The position numbers and the translations under genes are program-made. The notes beneath the pieces are model-generated. The model made no database searches and was not told where the DNA came from. It was given only the letters and a program-made list of their open reading frames with translations. Shown here one piece after another: positions 18,585 to 27,657 of a stretch of DNA of 56,814 nucleotides; within the stretch, counting starts at the first letter, position 1; the number at the start of each line of letters is the position of its first letter. The stretch spans positions 1 through 56,814 of the forward strand of contig JAKAAY010000011.1 in the NCBI GenBank assembly GCA_021802055.1, given 5' to 3'. Origin of the DNA: Thermoplasmata archaeon. GTDB lineage: Archaea > Thermoplasmatota > Thermoplasmata > Thermoplasmatales > Thermoplasmataceae.

Positions 18585-19478
18585 ATGTATCCTTCTGCCT
18601 TTGAATATTTCTCGCCAGAGAGCGTTGAGGATGCCATTGAACTCCTTGAAAAATATTCGGGAGATGCAAAGGTGCTCGCGGGTGGCCAGAGCCTGATCCC
18701 AATAATGAAACTGCGCCTTGCTTCCTTCCCATATCTGATCGATATAACCCGTATTGAAGGCCTTAGGTACATAAAAGAATCCGGAAACGGCCTATCAATG
18801 GGCTCCTTGGTAAACACGGGGGAACTTACTGAATCAGAACTGGTGAAAAGGCACCTTCCCATTCTCGCAGAGACCGCCTCCCAGATAGCCGATCTGCAGG
18901 TCAGAAACATGGGGACAGTGGGAGGAAACATCGTCCATGGAGATCCTGGAAACGATCTCCCTGCAACAATGATGGCCCTGGATGCGCGATTCATCATAGC
19001 AGGTAGGGGCGCAACGAGAAAGGTGAGCGCCTCGGATTTCTTTGTGGACTCGTACCAGACAGCCATAGAGCAGAACGAGATATTGACCCATATCGAGATC
19101 CCCTATCCCGCCGCTCCATGGGGAGGCGCCTACGTGAAATACAAACGGCGTTCAGGCGATTTTTCGCTTGCCGCTGTGGCATGCGTTGTTGGGATCGACG
19201 GGTCAGGATCTATCTTAAGCGCGAAAATTGGGCTCACTTCAGTTGCTCCAGCGCCGATGAGATGCAGAGATGCAGAAAATTACCTGAAGGGCAGGAAGCT
19301 CGGCGATACAGAATCAGAAGCTGCTGAGGAGATTATCGGGGCCGCTGCAGATAAAATTGCGGCATCTGTGGACCCACCATCTGATAACTATGCCACTTCG
19401 GACTTTAAAAGGACGATACTCAGAATAATTGCTGCGGAAGCCATAGAAAAAGCCTATTTGAGGGCGAGGGGTGTTTAA
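18585..19478 (+). CDS. coxM: FAD-binding (medium) subunit of a CO dehydrogenase/xanthine oxidase-family enzyme
   Basis: This is the flavin subunit that takes electrons from the iron-sulfur subunit. FAD-contact motifs are AGGQSLIPIMKLRL near residue 32 and RNMGTVGGNIVHGDPGND near residue 107. The C-terminal CO_deh_flav domain ends with SDFKRTILRIIAAEAI. It has 297 residues, normal for CoxM/CutM. The next gene starts 2 bases after its stop, so the subunits are co-translated in the order M-S-L seen in cox operons. The physiological substrate is not set by this subunit. Confidence 0.93.
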   Translation: MYPSAFEYFSPESVEDAIELLEKYSGDAKVLAGGQSLIPIMKLRLASFPYLIDITRIEGLRYIKESGNGLSMGSLVNTGELTESELVKRHLPILAETASQIADLQVRNMGTVGGNIVHGDPGNDLPATMMALDARFIIAGRGATRKVSASDFFVDSYQTAIEQNEILTHIEIPYPAAPWGGAYVKYKRRSGDFSLAAVACVVGIDGSGSILSAKIGLTSVAPAPMRCRDAENYLKGRKLGDTESEAAEEIIGAAADKIAASVDPPSDNYATSDFKRTILRIIAAEAIEKAYLRARGV

Positions 19479-19480
19479 AC

Positions 19481-20002
19481 ATGGGAAGTTCCAATGTAAG
19501 GATAACAATAAACGGGAAGATCTACGAGGAAAGCATAGACCAGAGGATGCTTTTAGTGGATTTCATAAGGGAAAGGGCCGGCCTGACCGGAACCCATGTG
19601 GGATGTGATACCACTAACTGCGGGGCGTGCACAGTGCACCTTGATGGCAGGCCCGTAAAGTCTTGCACAGTCCTGGCAGTTCAGGCTGACGGAAAGTCCG
19701 TTCTGACAGTGGAAGGGCTGTCAAGAGGAGAAAAATTGCATCCCCTGCAGCAGGCATTCCTGGATAAAAATGGCCTGCAGTGTGGTTATTGCACATCGGG
19801 AATGATCATGACGGCACTCTGGCTCCTGAAGAAAAACCCCGGTGCAACAAGGGAGGAAATCAGGGAGGCACTATCTGGGAATATCTGCCGCTGTACCGGG
19901 TACAGCTCTATTGTAGACTCAATACAGCAGGCCAGCGGGATGTCCAAGGACCAGGCAGAGGAAGAGGAGATGGTGACCAGGAATCCTCAGGCCTGGAGGT
20001 GA
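19481..20002 (+). CDS. coxS: [2Fe-2S] (small) subunit of a CO dehydrogenase/xanthine oxidase-family enzyme
   Basis: This subunit carries two [2Fe-2S] clusters. The plant-ferredoxin-like N-terminal cluster is bound by Cys in GCDTTNCGACTVHLDG and by the later KSC. The helical C-terminal cluster is bound by CGYCTSGMIM and NICRCTGYSSIVD. It has 173 residues, normal for CoxS. GAGGGGTG precedes the ATG. Its stop TGA lies inside the ribosome-binding site of coxL. It passes electrons from the molybdenum site in the large subunit to FAD in the medium subunit. Confidence 0.95.
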   Translation: MGSSNVRITINGKIYEESIDQRMLLVDFIRERAGLTGTHVGCDTTNCGACTVHLDGRPVKSCTVLAVQADGKSVLTVEGLSRGEKLHPLQQAFLDKNGLQCGYCTSGMIMTALWLLKKNPGATREEIREALSGNICRCTGYSSIVDSIQQASGMSKDQAEEEEMVTRNPQAWR

Positions 20003-20004
20003 TC
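19995..20004 (+). promoter_or_regulatory. Full-consensus ribosome-binding site of coxL
   Basis: GGAGGTGATC is a full 10-base complement to the 3' end of archaeal 16S rRNA. It lies 5 bases before ATG 20010 and contains the stop codon of coxS. It fixes the coxL start and shows that this organism uses Shine-Dalgarno pairing for internal operon genes alongside leaderless first genes. Confidence 0.75.
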
Positions 20005-20009
20005 ATGCC

Positions 20010-22022
20010 ATGGGCACAGTGGAGGACATGGTGAGAGGCCGGGCGAAATATATCGACGACATTGTCCTGCCTGAAATGCTGCACATGGCGGTTGTCAGGA
20101 GCACTTATCCCCGGGCCAGAATTTTGGGTGTCAAGGGCGGCCCGACTCACAGGGACTTTCCCGCAGTGATGACCTCTGAAGGCGAAACGGCAACTGATTC
20201 CATGGCAGGACCGTTTGAGCCTGTCCTGGCAGGAGATTATGCGAACTATTACGGGCAGCCGATTTCCGCTGTCCTCGGGAAGAACAGGTATGAAGCAGAG
20301 GATCTTCTGGATTCCGTGGACATAGACTATGAACCTCTAACCCCGGTAACTGATCCGGTCAGGGCACTCACAGCACCGCCCATACACCCGGAGAGAAAGG
20401 ACAACGTCCTCGTTAATGTCCAGTTTGGAAACGCATTCAAGCCATCAGACTACGAGGTGGAGGTTAGCAACAGGGTTATCAATCAGAGAATTTCAAACAA
20501 CCCCATAGAGACCAGGGGGATCATTGCACACTACCAGAGCGACTTCCTCACGGTTTATTCTTCGACCCAGTCTGTTCACAGCATGCGCGAAGGTCTGTCC
20601 GAGATCCTCAAGCTTCCTGCGGAGAAGATCAGGGTTATACAGGCAGACACCGGCGGAGGTTTCGGCCTCAAGGGTGGAGTCTACCCGGAATATGTGCTCG
20701 CTGCTTATTTTTCCATGAAGACAGGGAAGCCTGTAAAGTGGATCGAGACCAGGAGCGAGATGCTCAAGGCCAGCAAGGCTGGAAGAGGTGTCGTGGGTGA
20801 ACTCACCATGTACGGAAAGAAGAACGGCACCATAACCGGCATCAGGGGAAAGGTCATCGTCGACTCCGGGGCATATGCTGGAGGGGGCGAATTTTCAACA
20901 GCTTTTATAGCAAGGCAGATTGCCGGCCCCTACAACATAAAACATGCATATGTGGAGGGGTTGGGGGTATTCACCAACAAGCCCACCATAGGGCCATACA
21001 GGGGGGCAGGAAGACCCGAGGCGCACTTCATAATTGAGAGGACCATAGACATGCTTGCTGACGAGATCGGCATGGACCCCGTGGACGTAAGGCTCATGAA
21101 TGTTTCAGATACCGGGATAACCACGCCTCTCGGGATAAAGGTTCCCCCGGCCAGAAAGTTTCTGGAGGATGGAATAAGGAAACTCCAGTACCGGGAGATG
21201 AAGAAGCAGAAGCCCGGTTTCGCCTTTTTCGTCCTGATACCTGCATTTTCCCCAGGCGAGAGCGCAAGAGTAATTGTCAGCGAGGGACGTGCAAGGGTGT
21301 GGCTGGGCGGAAATGTCCATGGACAGCGCCATGAACTGTTTGTGAAGAGAATAGTGCACGAGGAGCTGGGGATCGCAGAGGACCATGTAATGCTTGAACT
21401 GGGCGACACCAGGATGACACCGGAGGGCGTTGGCTCATGGGGAAGCCGCAGTGCAATGGTTGGCGGTCTTGCAGTTTACGAGGCATGCCAGGATATAAAG
21501 CGCAACATCAGGGAAAAGCATGGCAAATTCACGACCGAGGTCCTGCTGAAGGAGGGTGCAGACAGCTTCGTCTTCAAGCATGTGAAAGGTTCCCTCAACA
21601 GTCTGGGATGCAACCTTGCCACTGCCGCTGTCGATCATAAGGGACAGGTGCGTGTCACAAGCCTGAAATCTTACTATGACGTGGGAGTGCCTCTGAGCCG
21701 CGATACCGTGATGGGACAGGTGGCTGGCGGCGCTGCCCAGGGAATAGGGCAGACACTCTTCGAGGAACTGGCCTATTCACCTGACGGGCAGCTGCTCACA
21801 TCCTCCATTGCAGATGCGGGAGTTCCGCTGGCAAATCAGCTACCCGAGTTTGAAACGTACCTGGCAGATACGCGGTCCGATCTTCCTCATGGGGCCAAGG
21901 GTGTTGGTGAATCACCGACCATAGGCGTTCCCATAGCGCTGGCGAGGGCGATAGAGAACGCGACGGGCGTGCCCATAAGGGAGACCCCCATAAGGCAGGA
22001 GCTGCTCGTCAGGAAACAGTGA
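20010..22022 (+). CDS. coxL: Molybdenum-binding (large) subunit of a xanthine oxidase-family enzyme, compact form
   Basis: This is the catalytic subunit with the molybdopterin site. Visible motifs are GGGFGLKGGVYPEYVLAAYF in the middle, the active-site loop PYRGAGRPE at residues 329-335, and GAKGVGES near the end with the catalytic Glu634. The loop is the YRGAGR type (form II and relatives). The CO-specific form I loop, with its Cys that carries the selanyl-copper centre (AYxCSFR), is absent. Aldehyde or another substrate, such as glyceraldehyde in acidophilic archaea, is therefore at least as likely as CO. At 670 residues it is about 100 shorter than usual. The shortening is mostly after DVRLMN and around the VHGQRHELF segment. 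Its start is fixed by a full-consensus ribosome site. It is the last gene of the operon. Confidence 0.9.
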   Translation: MGTVEDMVRGRAKYIDDIVLPEMLHMAVVRSTYPRARILGVKGGPTHRDFPAVMTSEGETATDSMAGPFEPVLAGDYANYYGQPISAVLGKNRYEAEDLLDSVDIDYEPLTPVTDPVRALTAPPIHPERKDNVLVNVQFGNAFKPSDYEVEVSNRVINQRISNNPIETRGIIAHYQSDFLTVYSSTQSVHSMREGLSEILKLPAEKIRVIQADTGGGFGLKGGVYPEYVLAAYFSMKTGKPVKWIETRSEMLKASKAGRGVVGELTMYGKKNGTITGIRGKVIVDSGAYAGGGEFSTAFIARQIAGPYNIKHAYVEGLGVFTNKPTIGPYRGAGRPEAHFIIERTIDMLADEIGMDPVDVRLMNVSDTGITTPLGIKVPPARKFLEDGIRKLQYREMKKQKPGFAFFVLIPAFSPGESARVIVSEGRARVWLGGNVHGQRHELFVKRIVHEELGIAEDHVMLELGDTRMTPEGVGSWGSRSAMVGGLAVYEACQDIKRNIREKHGKFTTEVLLKEGADSFVFKHVKGSLNSLGCNLATAAVDHKGQVRVTSLKSYYDVGVPLSRDTVMGQVAGGAAQGIGQTLFEELAYSPDGQLLTSSIADAGVPLANQLPEFETYLADTRSDLPHGAKGVGESPTIGVPIALARAIENATGVPIRETPIRQELLVRKQ

Positions 22023-22091
22023 TATCATCCAGGGGTCAGCCCGCTTTTACCGGCACGGGTCCTGGTACCGGGCAGCATAGTCTGTACAGGA

Positions 22092-22877
22092 CTAGAGCAT
22101 TGGCCTCTGTCCCAGGTTGGAATACCGCCCAGTGAGGTATGAAAGATTGTGCCGCTGACATGATCTGCAATCAGCGTTTCTGGCTATGGCAACCCGCTGG
22201 AATTCCATGTTCCAGCCGTCCAGGAAGTACAGCATTTCACCCGACTCCTTGCCCATGATGACCTTCACGGCCAGCGAGAATGCAAGCGAAGAGATCATGG
22301 AGGGAACCGAGGAAAGGACCCCCAGATCGGCGCAAGTTGGGAAACCTGACAGATCACTGTCCATGAAGCAGGCAAGACATGCCGACTTTCCGGGCACGAT
22401 CGCCTTCACCTCGCCATACGTATCGATGGCGGAGGTGAATATCCAGGGTATTCCCAGCTTCACGCAGGCGTCGTTGATGATCATCCTGGTGGTCATGTTG
22501 TCCGTACCGTCGATCACGATGTCTGCGCTACCCACAAGATCAAGCGCATTGTGGGAGTCAAATGTGTCCACCATACCATCCACCAGGCAGTCAGAGTTTA
22601 CTCCCTTAAGCCTTAAGGCAGCAACATCCGCTTTATTGCGGTTAACGTCGTCTGCAGTGTAGAGGGTTTGCCTGTGCAGGTTGGTCAGCGAGACAGTATC
22701 CCGGTCTATGATGATGAGGCGCCTCACCCCAGCCCTGCATAACAGGTCTGCAACAAGGGAGCCTGTACCGCCTGCACCCACCAGGAGAACGGAGGAATCC
22801 CTTATTCTACTGAGCCCATCTTTACCCAGCCGTGAAAGTGATTCAAGCCTGGAGTAACGGTTTTCCATCAGATTCAT
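22092..22877 (-). CDS. moeB: MoeB/ThiF/HesA family adenylyltransferase
   Basis: This E1-like enzyme adenylates the C-terminal Gly-Gly of MoaD (or ThiS) before sulfur transfer. Motifs are the nucleotide loop LLVGAGGTGS, DRDTVSLTNLHRQTLY with the catalytic Arg, and VIDGTDNMTTR. Two Cys pairs (CLACF and CRSC) form the usual zinc site. It has 261 residues with no rhodanese domain, so sulfur must come from another protein. A MoaD with a Gly-Gly end is encoded at 34226, which supports the MoeB role. It lies between coxL and a formate dehydrogenase gene and is read toward coxL. ATG 22868 is an alternative start. Confidence 0.9.
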   Translation of the reverse strand: MNLMENRYSRLESLSRLGKDGLSRIRDSSVLLVGAGGTGSLVADLLCRAGVRRLIIIDRDTVSLTNLHRQTLYTADDVNRNKADVAALRLKGVNSDCLVDGMVDTFDSHNALDLVGSADIVIDGTDNMTTRMIINDACVKLGIPWIFTSAIDTYGEVKAIVPGKSACLACFMDSDLSGFPTCADLGVLSSVPSMISSLAFSLAVKVIMGKESGEMLYFLDGWNMEFQRVAIARNADCRSCQRHNLSYLTGRYSNLGQRPML

Positions 22878-23008
22878 TTCCCTGCAGAGTGCATCAGTTC
22901 ATGTTTCTATATATGCGTTGACCTGGCTGTATCACGGCAGGTGGCTGCACACGGAAATGTGCCATGTGCAGATGAGCGTATCCGGGCGGTTCATCTCACG
23001 CCATGGTT

Positions 23009-25729
23009 TCAGCGCTCTTCCTTCAGGATCCTGATCCTCGTATCCTTGTATGCAGGAGTCCTGGTGACAGGATCCAGTGTGTGGGGTGTCAGGACGTTGG
23101 CCCGCAGCTCCGGAAAATGAAAGGTTGTGAACGCAACTCCTCTCTGGAGGTTTCCCGATCCCCTGACCCTGCATGTGATCTTTCCGGATCCGGACTCTAC
23201 TCCGACCAGATCATTGTCCTTCAGGCCTTCCGATCGCATGTCCTCCGGGTTCATCTCCATAAAAGGACCATCCGTGATCCGGGAAATGACCTCAGACCGC
23301 GAAGTCATGGTTGCCGTATGGTATTGCTCGCGCATGCGTCCTGTGATGAGAAGGTAGGGAAATTCCCCCGGATCCCTGTCATTCCAGTGAACCGGCCTCA
23401 ACCTTGCCATGCCTCTCATGGGATGGTCAACGTGGAGTATCCCTGTACCTGAGGAGTTTCTGTCCGGCACAGGCCATGAGAGACCACCGCCCTCTAGCCT
23501 CTTGTGGCTTACCCCGGCCCATGCAGGGACAAGGGACGATATTTCCTCCATGATTTCTGAGGAATTCTTAAATCCCAGTCCATGGCCCAGGTGCTCTGCA
23601 AGCTCCGCATAGATTGCCCAGTCTTCCCTTGCATCGCCCGGGGGGTCGAATATCCTCCGAACCATCTGAATCCTGCGCTCGGTGTTTGTGAACGTGCCGT
23701 ATTTCTCGAACGCAGAAGCTGCAGGAAGTACCAGGTCTGCGAACTCGGCCGTCTCCGTCATGAAGATATCCTGGACAGCGAGAAAATCCAAGTTTTCAAG
23801 GGCACGCTCAGCCTCCTTTGAATCCGGATGGCTTCTTACGGAATTCTCGCCTGAGATGTACATGAGCCTGAGCTTCCCATGAAGCGCTTCAGTTATCATG
23901 TCCGTGCTCTTCAGGCCCGGCTCATCCGGAAGTTGTGATTGCCAGGCCTCCTGGAATTTGGCCCTGGTCTTACCATCCAAGAGGCTCTGGTACCCTGGAA
24001 GGGATCCGGACGTACCGCCCATATCGGCACCGCCCTGGACATTATTCTGGCCCCGAATGGGGTTCAATCCGCCGCCTTCGATACCCAGGTTTCCCGTGAT
24101 AATGGCCAGGTTTACCAGCGAGGACACGTTGTCAGACCCGTTCTCGTGTTCGGTTATTCCAAGTGTCCAGTATATTGACGAGGGCTTCTCCGTCGCATAC
24201 AGGGTGGCAACATGTGCTATCACATCCCCGGGTATCCCCGTCAACCTTTCAGCCGTTACCAGATCAAAGGGACTCAGGCTCCTTCTATACTCATCCAGGC
24301 CTTCGGCATGATCCCTGACATACCTGGCATCGTAAAGGTCATTCTCGAGTATGTACCTGGCCATGGCGGAAAACAGGAAGGTATCACTTCCCGGTTTGAG
24401 CTGGAGAAAAATATCGGCGCGACCGGCAAGCTCAACCCTTCTGGGATCCACCACGATGAGGGTTGAGCCGAGCCTGGAAGCCTTCTTTATGTAGCTGCTC
24501 ACCACGGGGTGGGCCCTGTCCGTGTTTGATCCCACCACCATTATGGTCCTGGACTTCAACACGTCGTGAACCGGGTTGGTTGATGCCCCTGTACCGAGGG
24601 CATACGATAACATGGCTGCCGATGGGGCATGACACAGGGTTGCAGACTGGTCGATATTGTCTGATCCAACGGCAACCCTCATGAGCTTCTGGAAGGCGTA
24701 GACGTCCTCGTTGGTACCTCTGTCGCATGCTATTCCGCCTATGGCCCGGGGCCCATATTTATCCCTGGTCACAAGGATCATGCGGGTCAACAGTTCCATG
24801 GCCTCTTCCCAGGTGGCCTCCCTGAACACCTCGTATGGATCTCTGCCCATGAGCGGGCCACGTTTCATTCCTTTCCTACGGATCAGCGGACGGGTAAGCC
24901 TGTCCCCGCTGGACTCAAATTCCCAGCCAAACTTGCCCTTAACGCAGAGCTTGCCTTCATTGACCGTGTTTTCATTCACCCCGCGGGCCCAGATGATCCT
25001 GTCACCCCTGACTCCGTATTCCACCGTGCACCCTACACCGCAGTAAGGGCAGGTGGATATCACCGTTCTGTCTGCAGGAGCCCATGTTCTCTCAATGAGG
25101 GCCCCCGTGGGGCAAACGTCCACACATGCGCCGCATGACACGCAGCCTGAAGACCCCATGGGCTCCAACACATCGAAGGTTATTCCCACGGACATTCCCC
25201 TGCCTGTCATTGCAATCACGTTATTTCCCTGCTCATCGTTACATGCTATGACGCATTTCCTGCATGCGATGCAGAGACCGGGATCAAAGTCTATGGCTGC
25301 GTGGCTCCTGTCCGGTGGCTGGAAGTCGGCGCGATGACCATGATGGTCCAGGGAATAATTCTCTGTGTATTTCTCCAGTTCACACTTTGCGCCCGTGTTT
25401 CCCGTATGCTCAGCATGATGTTCCTTTACCATGGAAAGCAGTGTGCGCCGATAGCTGCTGATCTCCTGAGAGTCCGTTATGATCTCATCCCCCTCACGGG
25501 CCAGTGTGGAACACGAAGGGACGAGTTTCTGGGAACTGCTGGTTCTAACCAGGCAAAGCCTGCAGACCCCGTTCTGATGGCCCTCATATCTGCACAGGGC
25601 AGGAATGGCTATACCGACTTCGCCAGCTATGTCCGCAATATACCTTTCTCCACGGACGTCCAGCAATTTTCCGTCTATATTTATCCTCAATTTCAGTGCC
25701 CTCCGAACCCGCATGTACCGGCATTGCAT
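23009..25729 (-). CDS. fdhA: NAD-linked formate dehydrogenase alpha subunit, Cys type
   Basis: This is the catalytic subunit of a cytosolic formate dehydrogenase. The N terminus is a NuoG-like electron-wire region: a [2Fe-2S] domain (CRYEGHQNGVCRLCLV), a His/Cys cluster segment (KEHHAEHTGNTGAKC) and two ferredoxin clusters (CIACRKCVIACNDEQG, CVSCGACVDVCPTGAL). Next come the [4Fe-4S] motif CPYCGVGCTVEY, NEGKLCVKGKFGW and the bis-MGD oxidoreductase domains. The active site is LCHAPS with Cys366, where some relatives have selenocysteine. The C-terminal molybdopterin-binding domain ends with THTLDPV-type residues. It has 906 residues from ATG 25729; ATG 25714 is possible. It overlaps the upstream NuoE-NuoF fusion gene by up to 37 bases, so the two form an FdsBA-like enzyme. 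Confidence 0.93.
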   Translation of the reverse strand: MQCRYMRVRRALKLRINIDGKLLDVRGERYIADIAGEVGIAIPALCRYEGHQNGVCRLCLVRTSSSQKLVPSCSTLAREGDEIITDSQEISSYRRTLLSMVKEHHAEHTGNTGAKCELEKYTENYSLDHHGHRADFQPPDRSHAAIDFDPGLCIACRKCVIACNDEQGNNVIAMTGRGMSVGITFDVLEPMGSSGCVSCGACVDVCPTGALIERTWAPADRTVISTCPYCGVGCTVEYGVRGDRIIWARGVNENTVNEGKLCVKGKFGWEFESSGDRLTRPLIRRKGMKRGPLMGRDPYEVFREATWEEAMELLTRMILVTRDKYGPRAIGGIACDRGTNEDVYAFQKLMRVAVGSDNIDQSATLCHAPSAAMLSYALGTGASTNPVHDVLKSRTIMVVGSNTDRAHPVVSSYIKKASRLGSTLIVVDPRRVELAGRADIFLQLKPGSDTFLFSAMARYILENDLYDARYVRDHAEGLDEYRRSLSPFDLVTAERLTGIPGDVIAHVATLYATEKPSSIYWTLGITEHENGSDNVSSLVNLAIITGNLGIEGGGLNPIRGQNNVQGGADMGGTSGSLPGYQSLLDGKTRAKFQEAWQSQLPDEPGLKSTDMITEALHGKLRLMYISGENSVRSHPDSKEAERALENLDFLAVQDIFMTETAEFADLVLPAASAFEKYGTFTNTERRIQMVRRIFDPPGDAREDWAIYAELAEHLGHGLGFKNSSEIMEEISSLVPAWAGVSHKRLEGGGLSWPVPDRNSSGTGILHVDHPMRGMARLRPVHWNDRDPGEFPYLLITGRMREQYHTATMTSRSEVISRITDGPFMEMNPEDMRSEGLKDNDLVGVESGSGKITCRVRGSGNLQRGVAFTTFHFPELRANVLTPHTLDPVTRTPAYKDTRIRILKEER

Positions 25730-27231
25730 TTCTTACCCAGGTGCTGAGAGAACTCATCAGAGAATCTGCTTACTGAATCGAGGAAGACCTTTCCTGCCGC
25801 CTGGCCCAGTGCGCAAATGGATCCGTCCATCATGACCTGCGCTATCATCTTCCCCCTGTCCATATCGCCAGCTTTCACCTGTCCATTTTTCAGCCTTTGG
25901 AGCAGGTCTGAAAGTTCAAACGTGCCGTACCTGCAGGGGAAACACTTTCCACAGGATTCCCTCCTGAAAAATTCTGCAACCGCTGCCACAGTATCCACCA
26001 TGCATCTCTCCCCGGAAATCGCTATGACCGCACCTGTGCCCAATCCTGCACCTGTCTTCCTGACCTGGTCATAATCAAGCGGTGTGTCAAGCATGCTTAT
26101 GGGAAGAATTCCGCCTGAAAGGCCTCCTGGCATGAATGCCTTAAGGCTCGATGGATCGGTACCGCCATAGTTACGGATCAGCTCTCCAGCCCTTATTCCC
26201 ATGGGTAAACGGTAAACTCCAGGTTTTTTGACATCGCCGGTCAGACAGTAGCTCTTCCTGAAACTACCACCATTGGCTATTTCCGAGATAGCAACCAGTG
26301 TCTCCGCGTTATGTACAAGCGTGGGTAGATTGTAAAGACCGGTCTCCGTAGGGAATGGAGGGCGCAGCCTTGGCTCCCCTCTGTTTCCCTCGATGGCTTC
26401 CATCAGTGCAGTTTCCTCTCCGGTCACGTAAGGCCCCGGAACCAGCATGATCTCTATGGTATCCGGCAGCTTTTCCCGGGATTTCACTCCAAATTCTTCG
26501 TAGAATTCCCTCAACGCCATGCTCATGCTCATTCTGGCGTTATCATAGTCACTCCTGATCCCAATGATTACTTTCCTTATCCCGTTTGATGCCGCTGCCA
26601 GGAGGGCACCGTCCAGGACTGAATGTGGAAACAGCTCCAGAAGGCGCCTGTCCTTGAACGTCCCAGGCTCTCCTTCATGTGCGTTTACGAGAAGCATCCC
26701 TCTTTCGCTTCCGCTCTTCCGGAAAGAATCCCATTTCAGTGACACGGGGAAGCCTGCACCTCCCATCCCCTTAAGGTGAGAGCGTTCGATGACGCCCCTC
26801 AGGTCATGTATCTCTATCTGTAAATTGCTGTAACCGCCGGCGGCCATATAGGCGTCAATGGATTGCCTCTTTTCCAGAACATAGTCCGCGAGGCCCTCTT
26901 CGATCTCCTGTTCGACGCCTCCTTTGGTGGAATAGAACACATTCCCCCTCTGCACAACCGGTGCATGGTCACAGTAACCGGGGCAGGAATCCCCGGAAAG
27001 AGACGAAGCAGTATCCCTGCTCGAACCTCCGAGATAACATGGCAGTCCGCTGCACTTCCTTTCTGGTTGTATCCCCTTTTCGAAGAACGAGGTAACGGAC
27101 TGGATTGCGGAGGGCGATAACCCAAGTTTTCTGGATATCTCATACTTCCGTTCCCTGTCTGCTCTCTGGTCTGTTCCCGCGATACCGTATTCTTCCATGA
27201 TCCCCTTCTTTGGGACGACTTTCAAATCCAA
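25693..27231 (-). CDS. NuoE-NuoF fusion: diaphorase subunit of formate dehydrogenase
   Basis: This subunit should pass electrons from the formate dehydrogenase alpha subunit to NAD+ through FMN. A shortened NuoE-like domain comes first, with thioredoxin-like [2Fe-2S] ligands Cys60, Cys65, Cys83 and Cys87 (CSGLPC, CPGYC). The NuoF part has the FMN loop KGMGGAGFPVSLKW, NAHEGEPGTFKDR, GPYVTGEETALMEAIEG for NADH binding, and the [4Fe-4S] motif ESCGKCFPCRYGT with a further Cys in GSICALGQ. The family's usual VCGEE reads VTGEE here. It has 512 residues. The start is TTG 27231 or ATG 27198 (MEEYGIAG), the latter with AAGGGGATC just upstream. The fusion of the FdsG-like and FdsB-like parts into one chain is notable. 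Confidence 0.9.
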   Translation of the reverse strand: MDLKVVPKKGIMEEYGIAGTDQRADRERKYEISRKLGLSPSAIQSVTSFFEKGIQPERKCSGLPCYLGGSSRDTASSLSGDSCPGYCDHAPVVQRGNVFYSTKGGVEQEIEEGLADYVLEKRQSIDAYMAAGGYSNLQIEIHDLRGVIERSHLKGMGGAGFPVSLKWDSFRKSGSERGMLLVNAHEGEPGTFKDRRLLELFPHSVLDGALLAAASNGIRKVIIGIRSDYDNARMSMSMALREFYEEFGVKSREKLPDTIEIMLVPGPYVTGEETALMEAIEGNRGEPRLRPPFPTETGLYNLPTLVHNAETLVAISEIANGGSFRKSYCLTGDVKKPGVYRLPMGIRAGELIRNYGGTDPSSLKAFMPGGLSGGILPISMLDTPLDYDQVRKTGAGLGTGAVIAISGERCMVDTVAAVAEFFRRESCGKCFPCRYGTFELSDLLQRLKNGQVKAGDMDRGKMIAQVMMDGSICALGQAAGKVFLDSVSRFSDEFSQHLGKKCNAGTCGFGGH

Positions 27232-27657
27232 ACATCCCCCGGTTCATGATGACAGGTTCCTGGAAAGCCCCACTTATGGAGGTCAACGACAGCATCCTGC
27301 GCCTCGTCTGTAATCGGCGTGCCTGAGAAGGTCATTCTATAGTTACCAGCCATAAGCTGCTTAAGAAAGATACACCTAAAATGATTGGTCACGCAATGGA
27401 TGGGGGCTTGACTCAGGGTTCATTCCTAAAGAACCTTGGCAGACCACCTGGGATCCGTGATGGAATGTGCGTCCGTCAGCAAAGATCCGCCATGCCACAA
27501 CAACGACACGCATGCCCCGTCATGCATCTCTTCAGCGGCGGAAATCATCACACAATGGTAAGACTATCACGTAATAGTTAATTAACACTGTAGGCTTTGA
27601 CGGTCAAACCTCATGTGGACTGTGTCCCATGAACTGCAATACCGGGAGTGAGAGTAT
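27232..27657. other. Divergent control region between the two formate dehydrogenase loci
   Basis: I see no gene in these 426 bases. It must hold the promoters of the NuoEF-fdhA operon (leftward) and the second fdhA (rightward). GTTAATTAAC, a 10-base palindrome at 27577-27586, lies about 70 bases before the second fdhA and is a weak operator or TATA candidate. GGGAGTGAG at about 27643-27651 is the likely ribosome site of the rightward gene. Confidence 0.4.

Noticed and set aside
18578-19066. Long minus-strand frame opposite coxM
   Set aside because: It lies wholly inside coxM on the other strand, and its residues show no domain. It is a shadow of the real gene.
20010-22022. Form I aerobic CO dehydrogenase
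   Set aside because: The active-site loop is PYRGAGR, without the Cys-bearing AYxCSFR loop needed for the Mo-Cu centre.
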